NCBI RefSeq assembly: GCF_052113705.1
Contig: NZ_JBGQOG010000010.1
Coordinates: 62,001 to 126,000, forward strand
Direction of reading: 5' to 3'
Source of the DNA: JBGQOG01 sp052113705
GTDB lineage: Bacteria > Pseudomonadota > Alphaproteobacteria > Rhodobacterales > Rhodobacteraceae
Length of the DNA stretch: 64,000 nucleotides
Shown: positions 52,466 through 62,728 of the stretch, one piece after another
How positions within the stretch are numbered: the stretch's first letter is position 1
Layout of the letters: every line of letters starts with the position of its first letter
Notes under the pieces: model-generated
Told to the model about the DNA's origin: nothing
Seen by the model: the letters and a program-made list of their open reading frames with translations, nothing else
Database searches by the model: none
Position numbers and translations under genes: made by a program

Positions 52466-54505
52466 ATGCTGAGGCGCAGCGGCCTGATCTGGGCGGTGGT
52501 GGCGCTGACCGCGCTGGCCGCCGCCCGGGACGGCTTTGACGCCTGGGTGGCGGCGACCGATCTGCCGCCGCTGACCCCGGAGCTGGGGGTCGAGGTTGTC
52601 GCGCGTGACGGCAGCCTGTTGCGGGCGTTTCAGGTCAGTGACGGGCGCTGGCGGCTGGACCCCGGGCCGGTGGATCCGGGCTTTGTCGCCCTGCTCCTCG
52701 GCTATGAAGATCGGCGGTTTTACGACCATGCCGGGGTGGACCCCTGGGCGGTGCTGCGGGCCGGGGGGCAGGCGCTGCGCGCGGGGCACATCGTCTCGGG
52801 CGGCTCCACGCTGACCATGCAGGTCGCGCGGCTCCTCGAGGAGGGGCCGACCGGCAAGGTCAGCGGCAAGATCCGGCAGGCGCGGGTGGCGCTGGCGCTG
52901 GAGCGGCGCCTGTCGAAGCCGGAAATCCTGCAGCTCTATCTGGAACTTGCGCCCTATGGTGGCAATCTGGAGGGCGTGCGGGCCGCCAGCCTGGCCTATT
53001 TCGGCAAGGAGCCCCGTCGCCTGACCGAGGCGGAAGCGGCGCTGCTGGTGGCATTGCCGCAATCCCCTGAGGCGCGCCGCCCGGACCGCGCGCCCGAACT
53101 GGCCCGCGCCGCCCGTGACCGGGTGCTGGCGCTGATGGCCGCGCGCGGCGTGCTGGCGCCCGACCGGGTGCGCGCGGCGCAGAGCGAGGCGATCCCCAGC
53201 CGCCGCCGCGCCTTTCCCGCCCTCGCCCCGCATCTTGCGGCCCGGCTGATGCGGGCCAAACCGGGGGCGATCCGGATTGAGACGACGATTGACGCCGCCC
53301 TGCAACGCGCCGCCGAGCGCTTGGCGGCACGGGCGGTCAGCGGCCTCGCCGGTCAGGTCTCGGCCGGGATCGTGCTGGCCGATCACCAGACCGGCGAGAT
53401 TCTGGCCGAGGTGGGGGCGGCGAACTGGCGTGACGGCGAGAGCGATGGCTTTGTCGATATGACGCAGGCGCTGCGTTCGCCCGGCTCTACCCTGAAACCA
53501 TTTGTCTATGCGCTGGCCTTTGATGAGGGGTTAGCGCATCCCGAAACCCTGATCGAGGACCGCCCGATGGCCTTTGGCAGCTGGCGGCCGCAGAATTTCG
53601 ACCGGCAGTTTCGCGGCACGATCACCATGCGGGAGGCGCTCTGGCAATCGCTGAACCTGCCGGTGGTGCAGCTGACGCAGGCGATTGGCCCGGCCCGGCT
53701 GCTGGCCACATTGCGCCGTGCGGGCGCGCGGGTGGTGCTGCCCGGCGGGCAGCCGGGGCTGGCGGTGGCTTTGGGGGGCCTCGGGATCAGCCTGGAGGAT
53801 CTGGTGGCGGCCTATGCTGGCCTCGCGCGGCTGGGGCGGCCGATCACCCTTTCGGCGGAGCCCGGGTTGGCGCAGCCCCGCTCGGAGCCGCTGTTCAGCG
53901 CGGTCTCGGCCTGGCAGGTGATGGACATCCTCTCGGGGCTGACGCCGCCGCCGGGGGCCGCGCCCAACCGGCTGGCGTGGAAGACCGGCACTTCTTATGG
54001 CAACCGCGATGCGCTGGCGGTGGGGTTTGACGGGCGGCATGTGGCGGGCGTCTGGCTCGGGCGGCCGGATGGCACGCCGGTGCCCGGCGCCTTTGGCGGT
54101 GAACTCGCCGCGCCGATCCTGTTTGAACTGTTTGACCGGCTGAAGCGTGCGCCCGATCCGCTGCCACCGCCACCGCCCGCGACGCTGATGGTCGACAATC
54201 CGCATCTGCCGCAGCCCCTGCAGCGTTATCGCCCCCGCGATGCGGTCTTTGCCGAGACCGCCCCGGACGCGCCCGAGCTGACCTTTCCCCCCGATGGCGC
54301 CGAGGTCGAGGCACCGGGCGGCGCGTTGGCGGTGAAGCTGCGCGGCGGCACCCCGCCCTTCACCTGGCTGGCCGATGGCCGCCCGGTGGCGCTGGCGCTG
54401 CGGGCGCGTGAAACGGTGCTGCAGCTGCCGGGGCCGGGCTTTGTCGCCCTCTCGGTCATTGACGCGAAAGGGCGCTCTGCCGGGGTGCAGTTGCGGCTGC
54501 GCTAG
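52466..54505 (+). CDS. pbpC: Penicillin-binding protein 1C
   Basis: A 679-aa bifunctional murein synthase with an N-terminal anchor, a glycosyltransferase domain (catalytic Glu in GYEDRRFYDHAGVDPWAVLRA; GGSTLTMQVARLL), a transpeptidase domain (SPGSTLKPFVYAL with the nucleophile Ser, SLNLPVVQLT, KTGTSYGNRDALAVGF) and a C-terminal BiPBP_C domain (PELTFPPDGAEVEAPGG). It lies 4 bases after the A2M gene. PBP1C may repair damaged murein after the partner detects attack. Confidence 0.94.
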   Translation: MLRRSGLIWAVVALTALAAARDGFDAWVAATDLPPLTPELGVEVVARDGSLLRAFQVSDGRWRLDPGPVDPGFVALLLGYEDRRFYDHAGVDPWAVLRAGGQALRAGHIVSGGSTLTMQVARLLEEGPTGKVSGKIRQARVALALERRLSKPEILQLYLELAPYGGNLEGVRAASLAYFGKEPRRLTEAEAALLVALPQSPEARRPDRAPELARAARDRVLALMAARGVLAPDRVRAAQSEAIPSRRRAFPALAPHLAARLMRAKPGAIRIETTIDAALQRAAERLAARAVSGLAGQVSAGIVLADHQTGEILAEVGAANWRDGESDGFVDMTQALRSPGSTLKPFVYALAFDEGLAHPETLIEDRPMAFGSWRPQNFDRQFRGTITMREALWQSLNLPVVQLTQAIGPARLLATLRRAGARVVLPGGQPGLAVALGGLGISLEDLVAAYAGLARLGRPITLSAEPGLAQPRSEPLFSAVSAWQVMDILSGLTPPPGAAPNRLAWKTGTSYGNRDALAVGFDGRHVAGVWLGRPDGTPVPGAFGGELAAPILFELFDRLKRAPDPLPPPPPATLMVDNPHLPQPLQRYRPRDAVFAETAPDAPELTFPPDGAEVEAPGGALAVKLRGGTPPFTWLADGRPVALALRARETVLQLPGPGFVALSVIDAKGRSAGVQLRLR

Positions 54506-54508
54506 CGG

Positions 54509-55699
<1,191 letters not shown>

Positions 55700-55794
55700 G
55701 GCAGCCCCCTTGTTCCTCGGGGTCAGCCTAGACCGCACCTGCCCCGCACGCCAGACGGAGCGGACGGCGGCGGGGCAAGTGACGGGACGTCAGA

Positions 55795-55959
55795 TCACAG
55801 GACGCGGTGGTTATAAGGCGTCATGTCGCGCAGCATCTTGGCCCCGGTGATCAGCGCCCAGATGTGCATGATCGCCATCGCATCCTCATCCAGCGCCGGG
55901 CGGCGATGGTGATCGCTCAACTTCAGAATGCGGTAGGTTTCATTGAGATGATCCGACAT
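55795..55959 (-). CDS. Small conserved-looking protein, 54 aa
   Basis: A 54-aa protein (SDHLNETYRILKLSDHHRRPALDED..). Charged, His-rich, with no signal or membrane helix. ATG 55959 has GGAGTG seven bases upstream. Codon usage fits the genome. I do not know the function. A near-perfect palindrome lies about 100 bases upstream. Confidence 0.65.
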   Translation of the reverse strand: MSDHLNETYRILKLSDHHRRPALDEDAMAIMHIWALITGAKMLRDMTPYNHRVL

Positions 55960-56057
55960 GGCAACACTCCACAATTTCACTAAAACTGGAGTCAAATTGC
56001 GCCTGTCGGATTAAAGAACCCTTACCTTCCCCTTCAAGCCCTTGATAGAATTCGGAT

Positions 56058-56079
56058 ATGGTTAAACACGTTTAACCAT
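56058..56079. promoter_or_regulatory. AT-rich palindrome upstream of the 54-aa gene
   Basis: ATGGTTAAAC-ac-GTTTAACCAT: 10-bp perfect arms, 2-base spacer. It is much more AT-rich than its surroundings. The TTAA pair is spaced 6, close to but not the 7 of CtrA. It could be an operator for the 54-aa gene or the metallophosphatase. Confidence 0.55.
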
Positions 56080-56088
56080 GAGCCCCGG

Positions 56089-56844
56089 TCAGCGCACGGG
56101 CGCGTCGGGCGTCACCGAGATCTTTTGCCGCCCGGCGGGGGTCAGCAGCCAGGCATCGCGCCCCTCGATCACCACCGCCGACAGCGGCCCGCCATAGGCG
56201 GCAGAACTGTCGATGTTCAGCCGGTGGCCATAATGCGTGGCGTGATCCAGCGCGGTGTGGCCATGCACCACCAGCACCCCGTTGTCGCGGCGGTCGTCCA
56301 GCCAGCCTTCGCGGATCCAGACCAGATCATCCTCACGCTGATCACGCAGGGCCACGCCGGGGCGGATGCCCGCATGCACAAACAGGCTCTCGTCACGCTC
56401 ATACCAAAGCGGAAGCGCCGCCAGCCAGTCGCGGTGGCTTTGCGGCACAGCGGCCAGCGCCTCGGCATGCACCTGATCCACCGGGCGCTGCCCCGGCTCG
56501 CGCAGGCCGTATGAGGCCAGGGTCTGCGGCCCCCCGAGGCGCGGATGCATCCAGCTGAGTTCGGCGCGCAGACCGGGTTCCGGCTCCCACGGGTCGTTGA
56601 GATAGCGCGAGAACATGCGGTCGTGGTTGCCCTTGAGGACCACCCAGGGTTCGCCCCGCGCTTGTCCCTGCAGAAGATACTCGACCACCCCGCGCGAATC
56701 CGGGCCCCGGTCGACCAGATCACCGACATGGATCACCGGGGTTTCCGCATCGCCATTTTGCGCCCGGTCCGCCGCGATCAGCGCATGGGCGCCCTCCAGC
56801 AGTTCCAGATGTCCGTGAATATCGCCAATGGCATAGCTCTGCAT
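56089..56844 (-). CDS. Metallophosphatase (ApaH/PP2A-like)
   Basis: A 251-aa calcineurin-like phosphoesterase. It has the metal ligands of the family: SYAIGDIHGHLELLE, HVGDLVDRGPDSRGVVEYLL, VLKGNHDRMFSRYL, LFVHAGIRPGV and VVHGHTALDH. It is closest to serine/threonine protein phosphatases and diadenosine tetraphosphatases; the substrate is unknown. It lies after the serA terminator, so it needs its own promoter. Confidence 0.88.
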   Translation of the reverse strand: MQSYAIGDIHGHLELLEGAHALIAADRAQNGDAETPVIHVGDLVDRGPDSRGVVEYLLQGQARGEPWVVLKGNHDRMFSRYLNDPWEPEPGLRAELSWMHPRLGGPQTLASYGLREPGQRPVDQVHAEALAAVPQSHRDWLAALPLWYERDESLFVHAGIRPGVALRDQREDDLVWIREGWLDDRRDNGVLVVHGHTALDHATHYGHRLNIDSSAAYGGPLSAVVIEGRDAWLLTPAGRQKISVTPDAPVR

Positions 56845-56860
56845 GCGCCCTCCGGAATAG

Positions 56861-56888
56861 AAAAGGCCCCCCGCCGAGGCGAGGGGCC
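56861..56888 (-). terminator. Terminator after serA
   Basis: GGCCCC...GGGGCC with an inner CGCC/GGCG helix on the minus strand, ending in TTTT, about 25 bases after the serA stop and just before the metallophosphatase start. Confidence 0.8.
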
Positions 56889-56912
56889 AAATGCGTCGGG
56901 TCAGACCCTAGC

Positions 56913-58508
56913 TTATGCCACGTCGAAGGCCAGCGGTTTTACCTGCTGGAAGAGGCCGGTTGCCTGCAGCTCGGCCACAACTTTCTCGTCCAGCGGCTGG
57001 TCGAGATAGAGGATCGCGATGGCATCTTCGCCCACTTTGGCGCGGCCCAGAGTAAAGTTGGCGATGTTGACGCCGTTCTTGCCCAGAGTGCCGCCGAGGG
57101 TGCCGATGATGCCCGGCACGTCCTTGTTGGTGGTGTAGAGCATGTCCGCACCGACTTCGGCGTCGATGTTGATGCCCTTGATCTGGATGAAGCGCGGCTT
57201 GCCATCCGAGAAGACGGTGCCGGCAATCGAACGCTCGCGCTGATCGGTGACCACGGTCAGTTTGATATAGCCGTCAAACACGCCCGATTTCTCTTGCGTG
57301 GTGGTGGCAATCTGCACGCCGCGCTCTTTCGCGATGACCGGGGCCGAGACCATGTTCACGTCGGGGTTGGTTGCCTGCATGATCCCGGCGATGGCCGAGC
57401 AGTTCAGCGCGGCGAGGTTCATCTCGGTCACGACACCATCATAGAGGATGTTGATCGCCTTCACCGGCTCGTCGGTCATCTGGCCGACGAAAGCGCCCAG
57501 ATGGCCTGCGAGTTTCACCCAGGGGCCCATCACGGCAGCCTCTTCAGCGGTGACCGACGGCATGTTCAGCGCGTTCGAGACGGCGCCGGTCAGCAGGTAG
57601 TCCGACATCTGCTCGGCCACTTGCAGTGCCACGTTTTCCTGCGCTTCGGTGGTCGAGGCGCCGAGATGCGGCGTCACCACCACATTCGGCAGACCGAACA
57701 GCGGGCTTTCGGTGGCGGGCTCCACGGCGAACACGTCAAGCGCGGCACCGGCGACATGGCCGGATTTCAGCGCGTCAAACAGCGCGGCTTCATCGATCAG
57801 ACCGCCACGGGCGCAGTTGATGATCCGCACGCCTTTCTTGGCTTTGGCGATGGCTTCGGCCGAGAGGATGTTCTTGGTCTTCTCGGTCATCGGCACGTGC
57901 AGGGTAATGAAATCGGCGCGGGCCAGCAGCTCGTCCAGTTCCACCTTGGTCACGCCCATGGTCTTGGCGCGCTCTTCCGACAGGAAGGGGTCATAGGCCA
58001 CGACCTTCATCTTCAGGCCCAGCGCACGGTCGCAGACGATGCCGCCGATATTGCCCGCGCCGATCACGCCGAGGGTCTTGTTGAAGACCTCAACGCCCAT
58101 GAAGCGGTTCTTTTCCCATTTGCCTTCGTGGGTCGAGGCCGAGGCCTCGGGCAGCTGGCGCGCCACGGCGAACATCATCGCGATCGCATGTTCGGCGGTG
58201 GTGACCGAGTTGCCGAAGGGGGTGTTCATCACGATCACGCCCTTTTTCGACGCGGCCGGGATGTCGACGTTGTCGACACCGATCCCGGCGCGGCCGATGA
58301 CCTTGAGGTTGGTCGCGGCGGCGAGGATTTTCTCGGTGACTTTGGTGGCCGAGCGGATCGCCAGACCATCATATTGGCCGATCACTTCCAGCAGCTTGTC
58401 TTTGTCTTTGCCGAGATCCGGCAGGTAATCCACCTCAACGCCACGGTCGCGGAAGATCTGCACGGCGGTTTCGGAGAGTTTGTCGGAGACGAGAACTTTG
58501 GGTGCCAT
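56913..58508 (-). CDS. serA: D-3-phosphoglycerate dehydrogenase
   Basis: A 531-aa long-form SerA, first step of serine synthesis. It has the substrate part KVLVSDKLSETAVQIFRDRGVEV, the NAD motif LGVIGAGNIGGIVCDRALGLKMKVVAYDPF, catalytic Arg/Glu/His regions (NCARGGLIDEAAL; TPHLGASTTEAQ), then the ASB domain and a C-terminal ACT domain (VPGIIGTLGGTLGKNGVNIANFTLGR). The ATG 58508 follows AAGGAGCCTAAA. It is 92 bases after serC in the same unit. Confidence 0.95.
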   Translation of the reverse strand: MAPKVLVSDKLSETAVQIFRDRGVEVDYLPDLGKDKDKLLEVIGQYDGLAIRSATKVTEKILAAATNLKVIGRAGIGVDNVDIPAASKKGVIVMNTPFGNSVTTAEHAIAMMFAVARQLPEASASTHEGKWEKNRFMGVEVFNKTLGVIGAGNIGGIVCDRALGLKMKVVAYDPFLSEERAKTMGVTKVELDELLARADFITLHVPMTEKTKNILSAEAIAKAKKGVRIINCARGGLIDEAALFDALKSGHVAGAALDVFAVEPATESPLFGLPNVVVTPHLGASTTEAQENVALQVAEQMSDYLLTGAVSNALNMPSVTAEEAAVMGPWVKLAGHLGAFVGQMTDEPVKAINILYDGVVTEMNLAALNCSAIAGIMQATNPDVNMVSAPVIAKERGVQIATTTQEKSGVFDGYIKLTVVTDQRERSIAGTVFSDGKPRFIQIKGINIDAEVGADMLYTTNKDVPGIIGTLGGTLGKNGVNIANFTLGRAKVGEDAIAILYLDQPLDEKVVAELQATGLFQQVKPLAFDVA

Positions 58509-58600
58509 TTTAGGCTCCTTCGAAAATTCAGGAATTTGGGAATGCGGGCACATCAGGCGCCCGCGAAGATCACGGTGGGATCGGGCTTGCGCCCCAAAGA

Positions 58601-59749
58601 TCAGGCTTGCGCCGCGATCTCGGCGTTGAACGCGTATTCGATCCAGGGCATCAGCGCCACGACATCCGAAGTTTCCACCGTCGAGCCGCACCAGATCCGC
58701 AGGCCCGGAGGCGCATCGCGGTAGGCACCGGCATCCAGCGCAACGCCTTCTTTTTCCAGACGTTTCGCCACGTTCTTGGCGAAAGCCGCACCGTCCTTGA
58801 TGCGGTCATCGGTGAACTTCAGGCAGACCGAGGTGGTCGAGGCAATCGCCGGATCCGAAGCCAGATTGGCAATCCAGGGCTTGTCGGCGATGAAATCGGC
58901 GATGGCCTTGGAATTGGCGGTGGCGCGGCCGATCAGACCTTGCAGGCCGCCGATCGATTGTGCCCATTTCAGCGCAACGAGGTAGTCTTCAACCGCCAGC
59001 ATCGACGGGGTGTTGATCGTCTCACCGACGAAAATACCCTCGATCAGTTTGCCCTTGGCGGTCAGGCGGAAAATCTTCGGCAGCGGCCAGGCCGGGACGT
59101 AGGTCTCCAGACGCTCGACGGCGCGGGGGCTGAGGATCAGCACGCCATGCGCACCCTCGCCGCCCAGCACTTTTTGCCAGGAGAAGGTGACGACATCGAG
59201 TTTGTCCCAGGGCAGATCCATCGCGAAAGCAGCCGAGGTGGCGTCGCAGATGGTCAGGCCTTCGCGGTCGGCCGGGATCGCATCGCCGTTCGGCAGGCGC
59301 GCACCCGAGGTAGTGCCGTTCCAGGTGAAGACAACGTCTTTATTGAAATCGACCGTGGTCAGATCGACCACTTCGCCGTAGGGGGCTTTTTTGACTTCGG
59401 CGTCGAGTTTCAGCTGTTTCACCACATCGGTGACCCAGCCTTCGCCAAAGCTTTCCCAGGCCAGCATCTCGACCGGGCGAGCGCCCAGCAGCGACCACAT
59501 CGCCATCTCGACGGCGCCGGTGTCCGAGCCCGGCACGATGCCGATGCGGTAATCGGCGGGCACGCCCAGAACCTCGCGGGTCAGGTCGATGGCTTCTTTC
59601 AGCTTCGATTTGCCCACGGCAGCACGGTGCGAGCGGCCCAAAGGCGCATCAGCAAGCATGTCGAGGGAGAAGCCGGGGATCTTCGCGCAGGGGCCCGAAG
59701 AAAAACGCGGATTGGCCGGCCGCGTGGCCGGGGTCGTCAGTGCAGTCAT
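58601..59749 (-). CDS. serC: Phosphoserine aminotransferase
   Basis: A 382-aa PLP enzyme, second step of serine synthesis. It opens with PRFSSGPCAKIPGFSLDML, then RSHRAAVGKSKLKEAI, GSDTGAVEMAMWSLLG, and the PLP lysine in VTFSWQKVLGGEGAHGVLILSPRAVERLE. It matches the alphaproteobacterial SerC form. It heads the serC-serA unit and has a hairpin leader upstream. Confidence 0.94.
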   Translation of the reverse strand: MTALTTPATRPANPRFSSGPCAKIPGFSLDMLADAPLGRSHRAAVGKSKLKEAIDLTREVLGVPADYRIGIVPGSDTGAVEMAMWSLLGARPVEMLAWESFGEGWVTDVVKQLKLDAEVKKAPYGEVVDLTTVDFNKDVVFTWNGTTSGARLPNGDAIPADREGLTICDATSAAFAMDLPWDKLDVVTFSWQKVLGGEGAHGVLILSPRAVERLETYVPAWPLPKIFRLTAKGKLIEGIFVGETINTPSMLAVEDYLVALKWAQSIGGLQGLIGRATANSKAIADFIADKPWIANLASDPAIASTTSVCLKFTDDRIKDGAAFAKNVAKRLEKEGVALDAGAYRDAPPGLRIWCGSTVETSDVVALMPWIEYAFNAEIAAQA

Positions 59750-59751
59750 GG

Positions 59752-59800
59752 TATCCTCTCAGATAAACGCCCTACGTTGGGGTAGGGTGTCCCACCGCCG
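59752..59800 (-). promoter_or_regulatory. serC leader RNA motif
   Basis: On the minus strand, GGGACACCCTACCCCAACGTAGGG ends in a hairpin (CCCUAC-cccaac-GUAGGG, 59787-59770), then CGUUUAUCUGAGAGGAUACC to the ATG. It fits the alphaproteobacterial serC leader (Rfam serC family) by position, hairpin and a stretch shared next to the start codon; I judge this from memory of the family, not by a search. Confidence 0.65.
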
Positions 59801-59901
59801 CAATTACGCCTGTCGCCTCTCTGGCACAAGCGGGAAAATTGCGCTAATGCGGCCTTTCATCCACGATTTACGACCTCACCCTCCACTATCGGAAACTTCC
59901 C

Positions 59902-60774
59902 ATGTTTTTCGCCACGCTGATTGCGGCCCCCGCCCGCGCCAATCTGGACCTCGCCACCGTCGAGGCGCTGCGCGACGCCTGGGCGGGCAGCGCGATCACC
60001 TGGCTGAACCCCGGCATTGCCGCCGAATTCGCCATTGAGGCGGTGCCCGCGAACCGCTGGGATGTCTGGCAGGGGTTGCAGGGTCTGGGCATTGATCTGG
60101 TGGTGCAGCCCGCCGAGGGGCGCCGCAAACAGATGCTGCTGGCCGATATGGACAGCACGATGATCCAGCAGGAATGCATCGACGAGCTGGCCGATGTGGC
60201 GGGCGTCGGCGCGCGGGTGAAAGAGATCACCGCCCGGGCGATGAACGGCGAGCTGGATTTTGAAGGCGCGCTGAAGGAACGCGTGGGTCTGCTGAAGGGG
60301 CTGCCCGACAGCGTGATCGGTCAGGTGATTGCCGAGCGGATCAGCTTCATGCCCGGCGGGCGCGAACTCCTCGCCACGATGAAGGCGAATGGTGCCTATG
60401 CCGCATTGGTCTCGGGCGGGTTCACAGCCTTTACCGGCTATGTGGCGGAGACTTTGGGCTTTGACGAGAACCGCGCCAACACGCTGAACGTCGAGGCGGG
60501 GCATCTGACCGGCACCGTCGGCATGCCGATCCTGGGGCGCGAGGCGAAAGTGGCGGCGCTGGAAGAGATCAGCGCGCGGCTGGGCCTGCGGCACGATCAG
60601 GTGATGGCGGTGGGCGATGGCGCCAATGATCTGGGGATGCTGGGTCTGGCGGGGGCCGGGGTGGCGCTGCACGCCAAACCCTCGGTGGCCGCGCAATGCG
60701 ACATCCGCATCAACCACGGCGATCTGACGGCGCTGCTCTATATTCAGGGCTATGCGGTCGGCGATTTCGCCTGA
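59902..60774 (+). CDS. serB: Phosphoserine phosphatase
   Basis: A 290-aa HAD phosphatase, last step of serine synthesis. It has an N-terminal ACT-like regulatory part (about 1-75), the nucleophile motif LLADMDSTMIQQECIDELAD, LVSGGFTAFT, and Mg site VMAVGDGANDLGMLGLAGAGVALHAK. It is divergent from serC-serA over 152 bases, so all three serine steps sit together. Confidence 0.94.
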   Translation: MFFATLIAAPARANLDLATVEALRDAWAGSAITWLNPGIAAEFAIEAVPANRWDVWQGLQGLGIDLVVQPAEGRRKQMLLADMDSTMIQQECIDELADVAGVGARVKEITARAMNGELDFEGALKERVGLLKGLPDSVIGQVIAERISFMPGGRELLATMKANGAYAALVSGGFTAFTGYVAETLGFDENRANTLNVEAGHLTGTVGMPILGREAKVAALEEISARLGLRHDQVMAVGDGANDLGMLGLAGAGVALHAKPSVAAQCDIRINHGDLTALLYIQGYAVGDFA

Positions 60775-60794
60775 TCGAGAGGTCAGGCAGACAA

Positions 60795-60827
60795 AAGGGG
60801 CGCCCGGCAGCTGCCGTGGCGCCCCTT
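60795..60827. terminator. Bidirectional hairpin between serB and the transglycosylase
   Basis: A 10-bp perfect stem AAGGGGCGCC / GGCGCCCCTT with an inner CGGCAG/CTGCCG hairpin. The minus strand ends in TTTTG, the plus strand in CTTCCTC. It is stronger on the minus strand. Confidence 0.8.
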
Positions 60828-60840
60828 CCTCATTCACGGC

Positions 60841-62112
60841 TCAGCGCAGGGCCTGCAACAGCTCCAGCGTGGCATAGCCATCCGCCGTCATCCCATTGGC
60901 GCGCTGCCAGGCAGTGATTGCGTTGATGGTGTTTGGCCCGATCATGCCGTCGGTGCCCTGGGTGTCATAGCCCGCCCGGGTCAGCCGCTGTTGAATCTCT
61001 TGCCGCTCATCCGAGGTCAGCGCGCGGCCCGTGCGCGGCCAGGGCTGCACGAAAGGCCCCTTGCCGCGCAGCCGGTCCGACAGATGGCCGACACCGATGA
61101 CATAGGAATCGGCGGCATTGTAGCGCGAGATGGCGCGGAAATTGCTGCCGATCATCAGCGCCACACCTTTCGAGCCTGCGGGCAGCAGGATCGAGACCGG
61201 CCCCGCCATGGAGGCTGTGCCCCCGGAGGCCGCACGCACGCCCAGCGCCGCCCAGTCGGCGGCGGATTTCGTCGTGCCCTTGCCCGCCATATTGTAATTG
61301 AACCCGGCAGGCAGGACCACTTCCACCGCCCAGGGCTGACCTTTGACCCAGCCGGATTTCGAGAGATAGGCGGCCGTCGAGGCCAAGGCATCCGTCGGAT
61401 CATCCGACCAGATGTCACGTTTGCCATCGCCACGGAAATCGACCGCAAAGGCGAGGTAGGAGGTGGGGATGAACTGCGTATGCCCCATCGCGCCCGCCCA
61501 GGAGCCGGTCATCCCTTCGGGTGACACATCGCCCGATTGCAGGATTTTCAGCGCCGCGACCAATTGCTGTTCAAAGAAGCTGGCGCGGCGGCCATCCTCG
61601 GCCAGCGTCGCCAGCGCCGGAATGATCGGTGTGGAGCCGCGCGAGGTGCCGTAGGAGGATTCCATCCCCCAGACCGCCGCCACCACCTCTTTTTCGACGC
61701 CATAGCGCGCCTCGATCGCCGACAGCTCGGCCCCGTGCTGCGCCAGCGCAGCGCGGCCGTTCGAGATGCGGGTCTCTGACACGGCGGTGTCGAGATAATC
61801 CCAGATCGTGCGGTTGAACTCGCTCTGGTTGCGGTCGCGGCGGATCACATCCGGCTGATAGCTGGCGCCCTGGAAGGCGCGGTCAAACACCTGCGGCGAG
61901 ATGCCCTGCGACAGCGCGCGCGGACGGAAATCCGCCACCCAGGCCTGAAAACGCGCCTGATCAGAGGCGCTGGCGGCGGGGGTGGAACTGATCGGCACGA
62001 TGCTGCTCCGGGATTCGGGGCGGGGGGAACGGTCCAACGGGCCGGCACATGCGGCCAGCCCGGTCAGGGAGATTACGGCAACCGCAACCGTTTTGAGAGA
62101 AGTATGTTTCAC
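60841..62112 (-). CDS. mltB: Membrane-bound lytic murein transglycosylase (MltB type)
   Basis: A 423-aa lipoprotein. Signal SLTGLAACAG gives a lipid-anchored Cys. The SLT_2 domain spans about 45-345, with WGMESSYGTSRG carrying the catalytic Glu (near 150), AMGHTQFIPTSYL and VRGDGKRDIWSDDPTDALASTAAYL-like residues. A C-terminal PG_binding_1 domain ends GTDGMIGPNTINAITAWQ. I prefer GTG 62112 with AGAGGCGAG upstream; an ATG would need a start 42 codons further up. Confidence 0.9.
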   Translation of the reverse strand: MKHTSLKTVAVAVISLTGLAACAGPLDRSPRPESRSSIVPISSTPAASASDQARFQAWVADFRPRALSQGISPQVFDRAFQGASYQPDVIRRDRNQSEFNRTIWDYLDTAVSETRISNGRAALAQHGAELSAIEARYGVEKEVVAAVWGMESSYGTSRGSTPIIPALATLAEDGRRASFFEQQLVAALKILQSGDVSPEGMTGSWAGAMGHTQFIPTSYLAFAVDFRGDGKRDIWSDDPTDALASTAAYLSKSGWVKGQPWAVEVVLPAGFNYNMAGKGTTKSAADWAALGVRAASGGTASMAGPVSILLPAGSKGVALMIGSNFRAISRYNAADSYVIGVGHLSDRLRGKGPFVQPWPRTGRALTSDERQEIQQRLTRAGYDTQGTDGMIGPNTINAITAWQRANGMTADGYATLELLQALR

Positions 62113-62179
62113 TGGCTCGCCTCTGGGGTTCTTTTGTCCCAGTGTAGCGCAAAGCGGCGGAAAGCCAATGCGGTGCGCG

Positions 62180-62656
62180 TCAGTGAAGGAAGGGTTCCGG
62201 CCGGTCTTCGCCGAAGAACGGCACCATCTGTGCGACAATCACCGAATTTTCCGCCAAGGCACGCGCCATCAACTCGCGCTCTTCCTCGGGCACTTCATGG
62301 CCCTGATCCAGACGCTCTTGCAGCGTGCCATAGCCCGTCACATCCAAGGGTGCCAGATCGGCCTGTTTCAGAATGAGAACGCTTTCGCGCACCGCCTCGG
62401 CCTCATCCACGCCCGAGGCATAGATGACAAGGCCCGCGCCGGTGGCGCCCTTCGGCAGCCCGTCGCCCGCCTTGCGGCCCACCTCGATCAGGAGCGTATA
62501 GACCTGCTGCGGGCGCTTCGGTTTCTTGACCTTCTCCACCGGCGCGTCCTCATCATCGAGATCGACAATCTCGACTTCGGTCAGACCGGCATCGGTCAGA
62601 CTGGCATCGGCGGTCAGGTCATCTTCGGGCTTTTCGGGGGTGCTCGTCATCTTCAT
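62180..62656 (-). CDS. Hypothetical protein with acidic N-terminus
   Basis: A 158-aa protein I do not recognise. Residues 1-40 are acidic and low-complexity (near-repeated DASLTDAGLTEVEIVDLDDEDAP), then a basic stretch KVKKPKRPQ, then an ordered part QVYTLLIEVGRKAGDGLPKGATGAGLVIYASGVDEAEAVRESVLILKQADLAPLDVTGYGTL. No membrane helix. It is the gene between the transglycosylase and the DUF421 gene. Confidence 0.6.
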   Translation of the reverse strand: MKMTSTPEKPEDDLTADASLTDAGLTEVEIVDLDDEDAPVEKVKKPKRPQQVYTLLIEVGRKAGDGLPKGATGAGLVIYASGVDEAEAVRESVLILKQADLAPLDVTGYGTLQERLDQGHEVPEEERELMARALAENSVIVAQMVPFFGEDRPEPFLH

Positions 62657-62728
62657 CTCCGCACTGGCGTTGTGGCGGACCTGCCAGCTTGCCCAATCTA
62701 TCGCAAGCCTTTTCCCGTGGATATGGCA

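Noticed and set aside
49639..52467. Open frame of about 940 codons antisense to the alpha-2-macroglobulin gene
   Set aside because: Same effect as above; Arg/His/Gly-rich, with no recognisable fold or ribosome site.
56011..56025. TTAA-N7-TTAC, possible CtrA site
   Set aside because: Last base differs from consensus, and single short AT motifs arise by chance in this gap.
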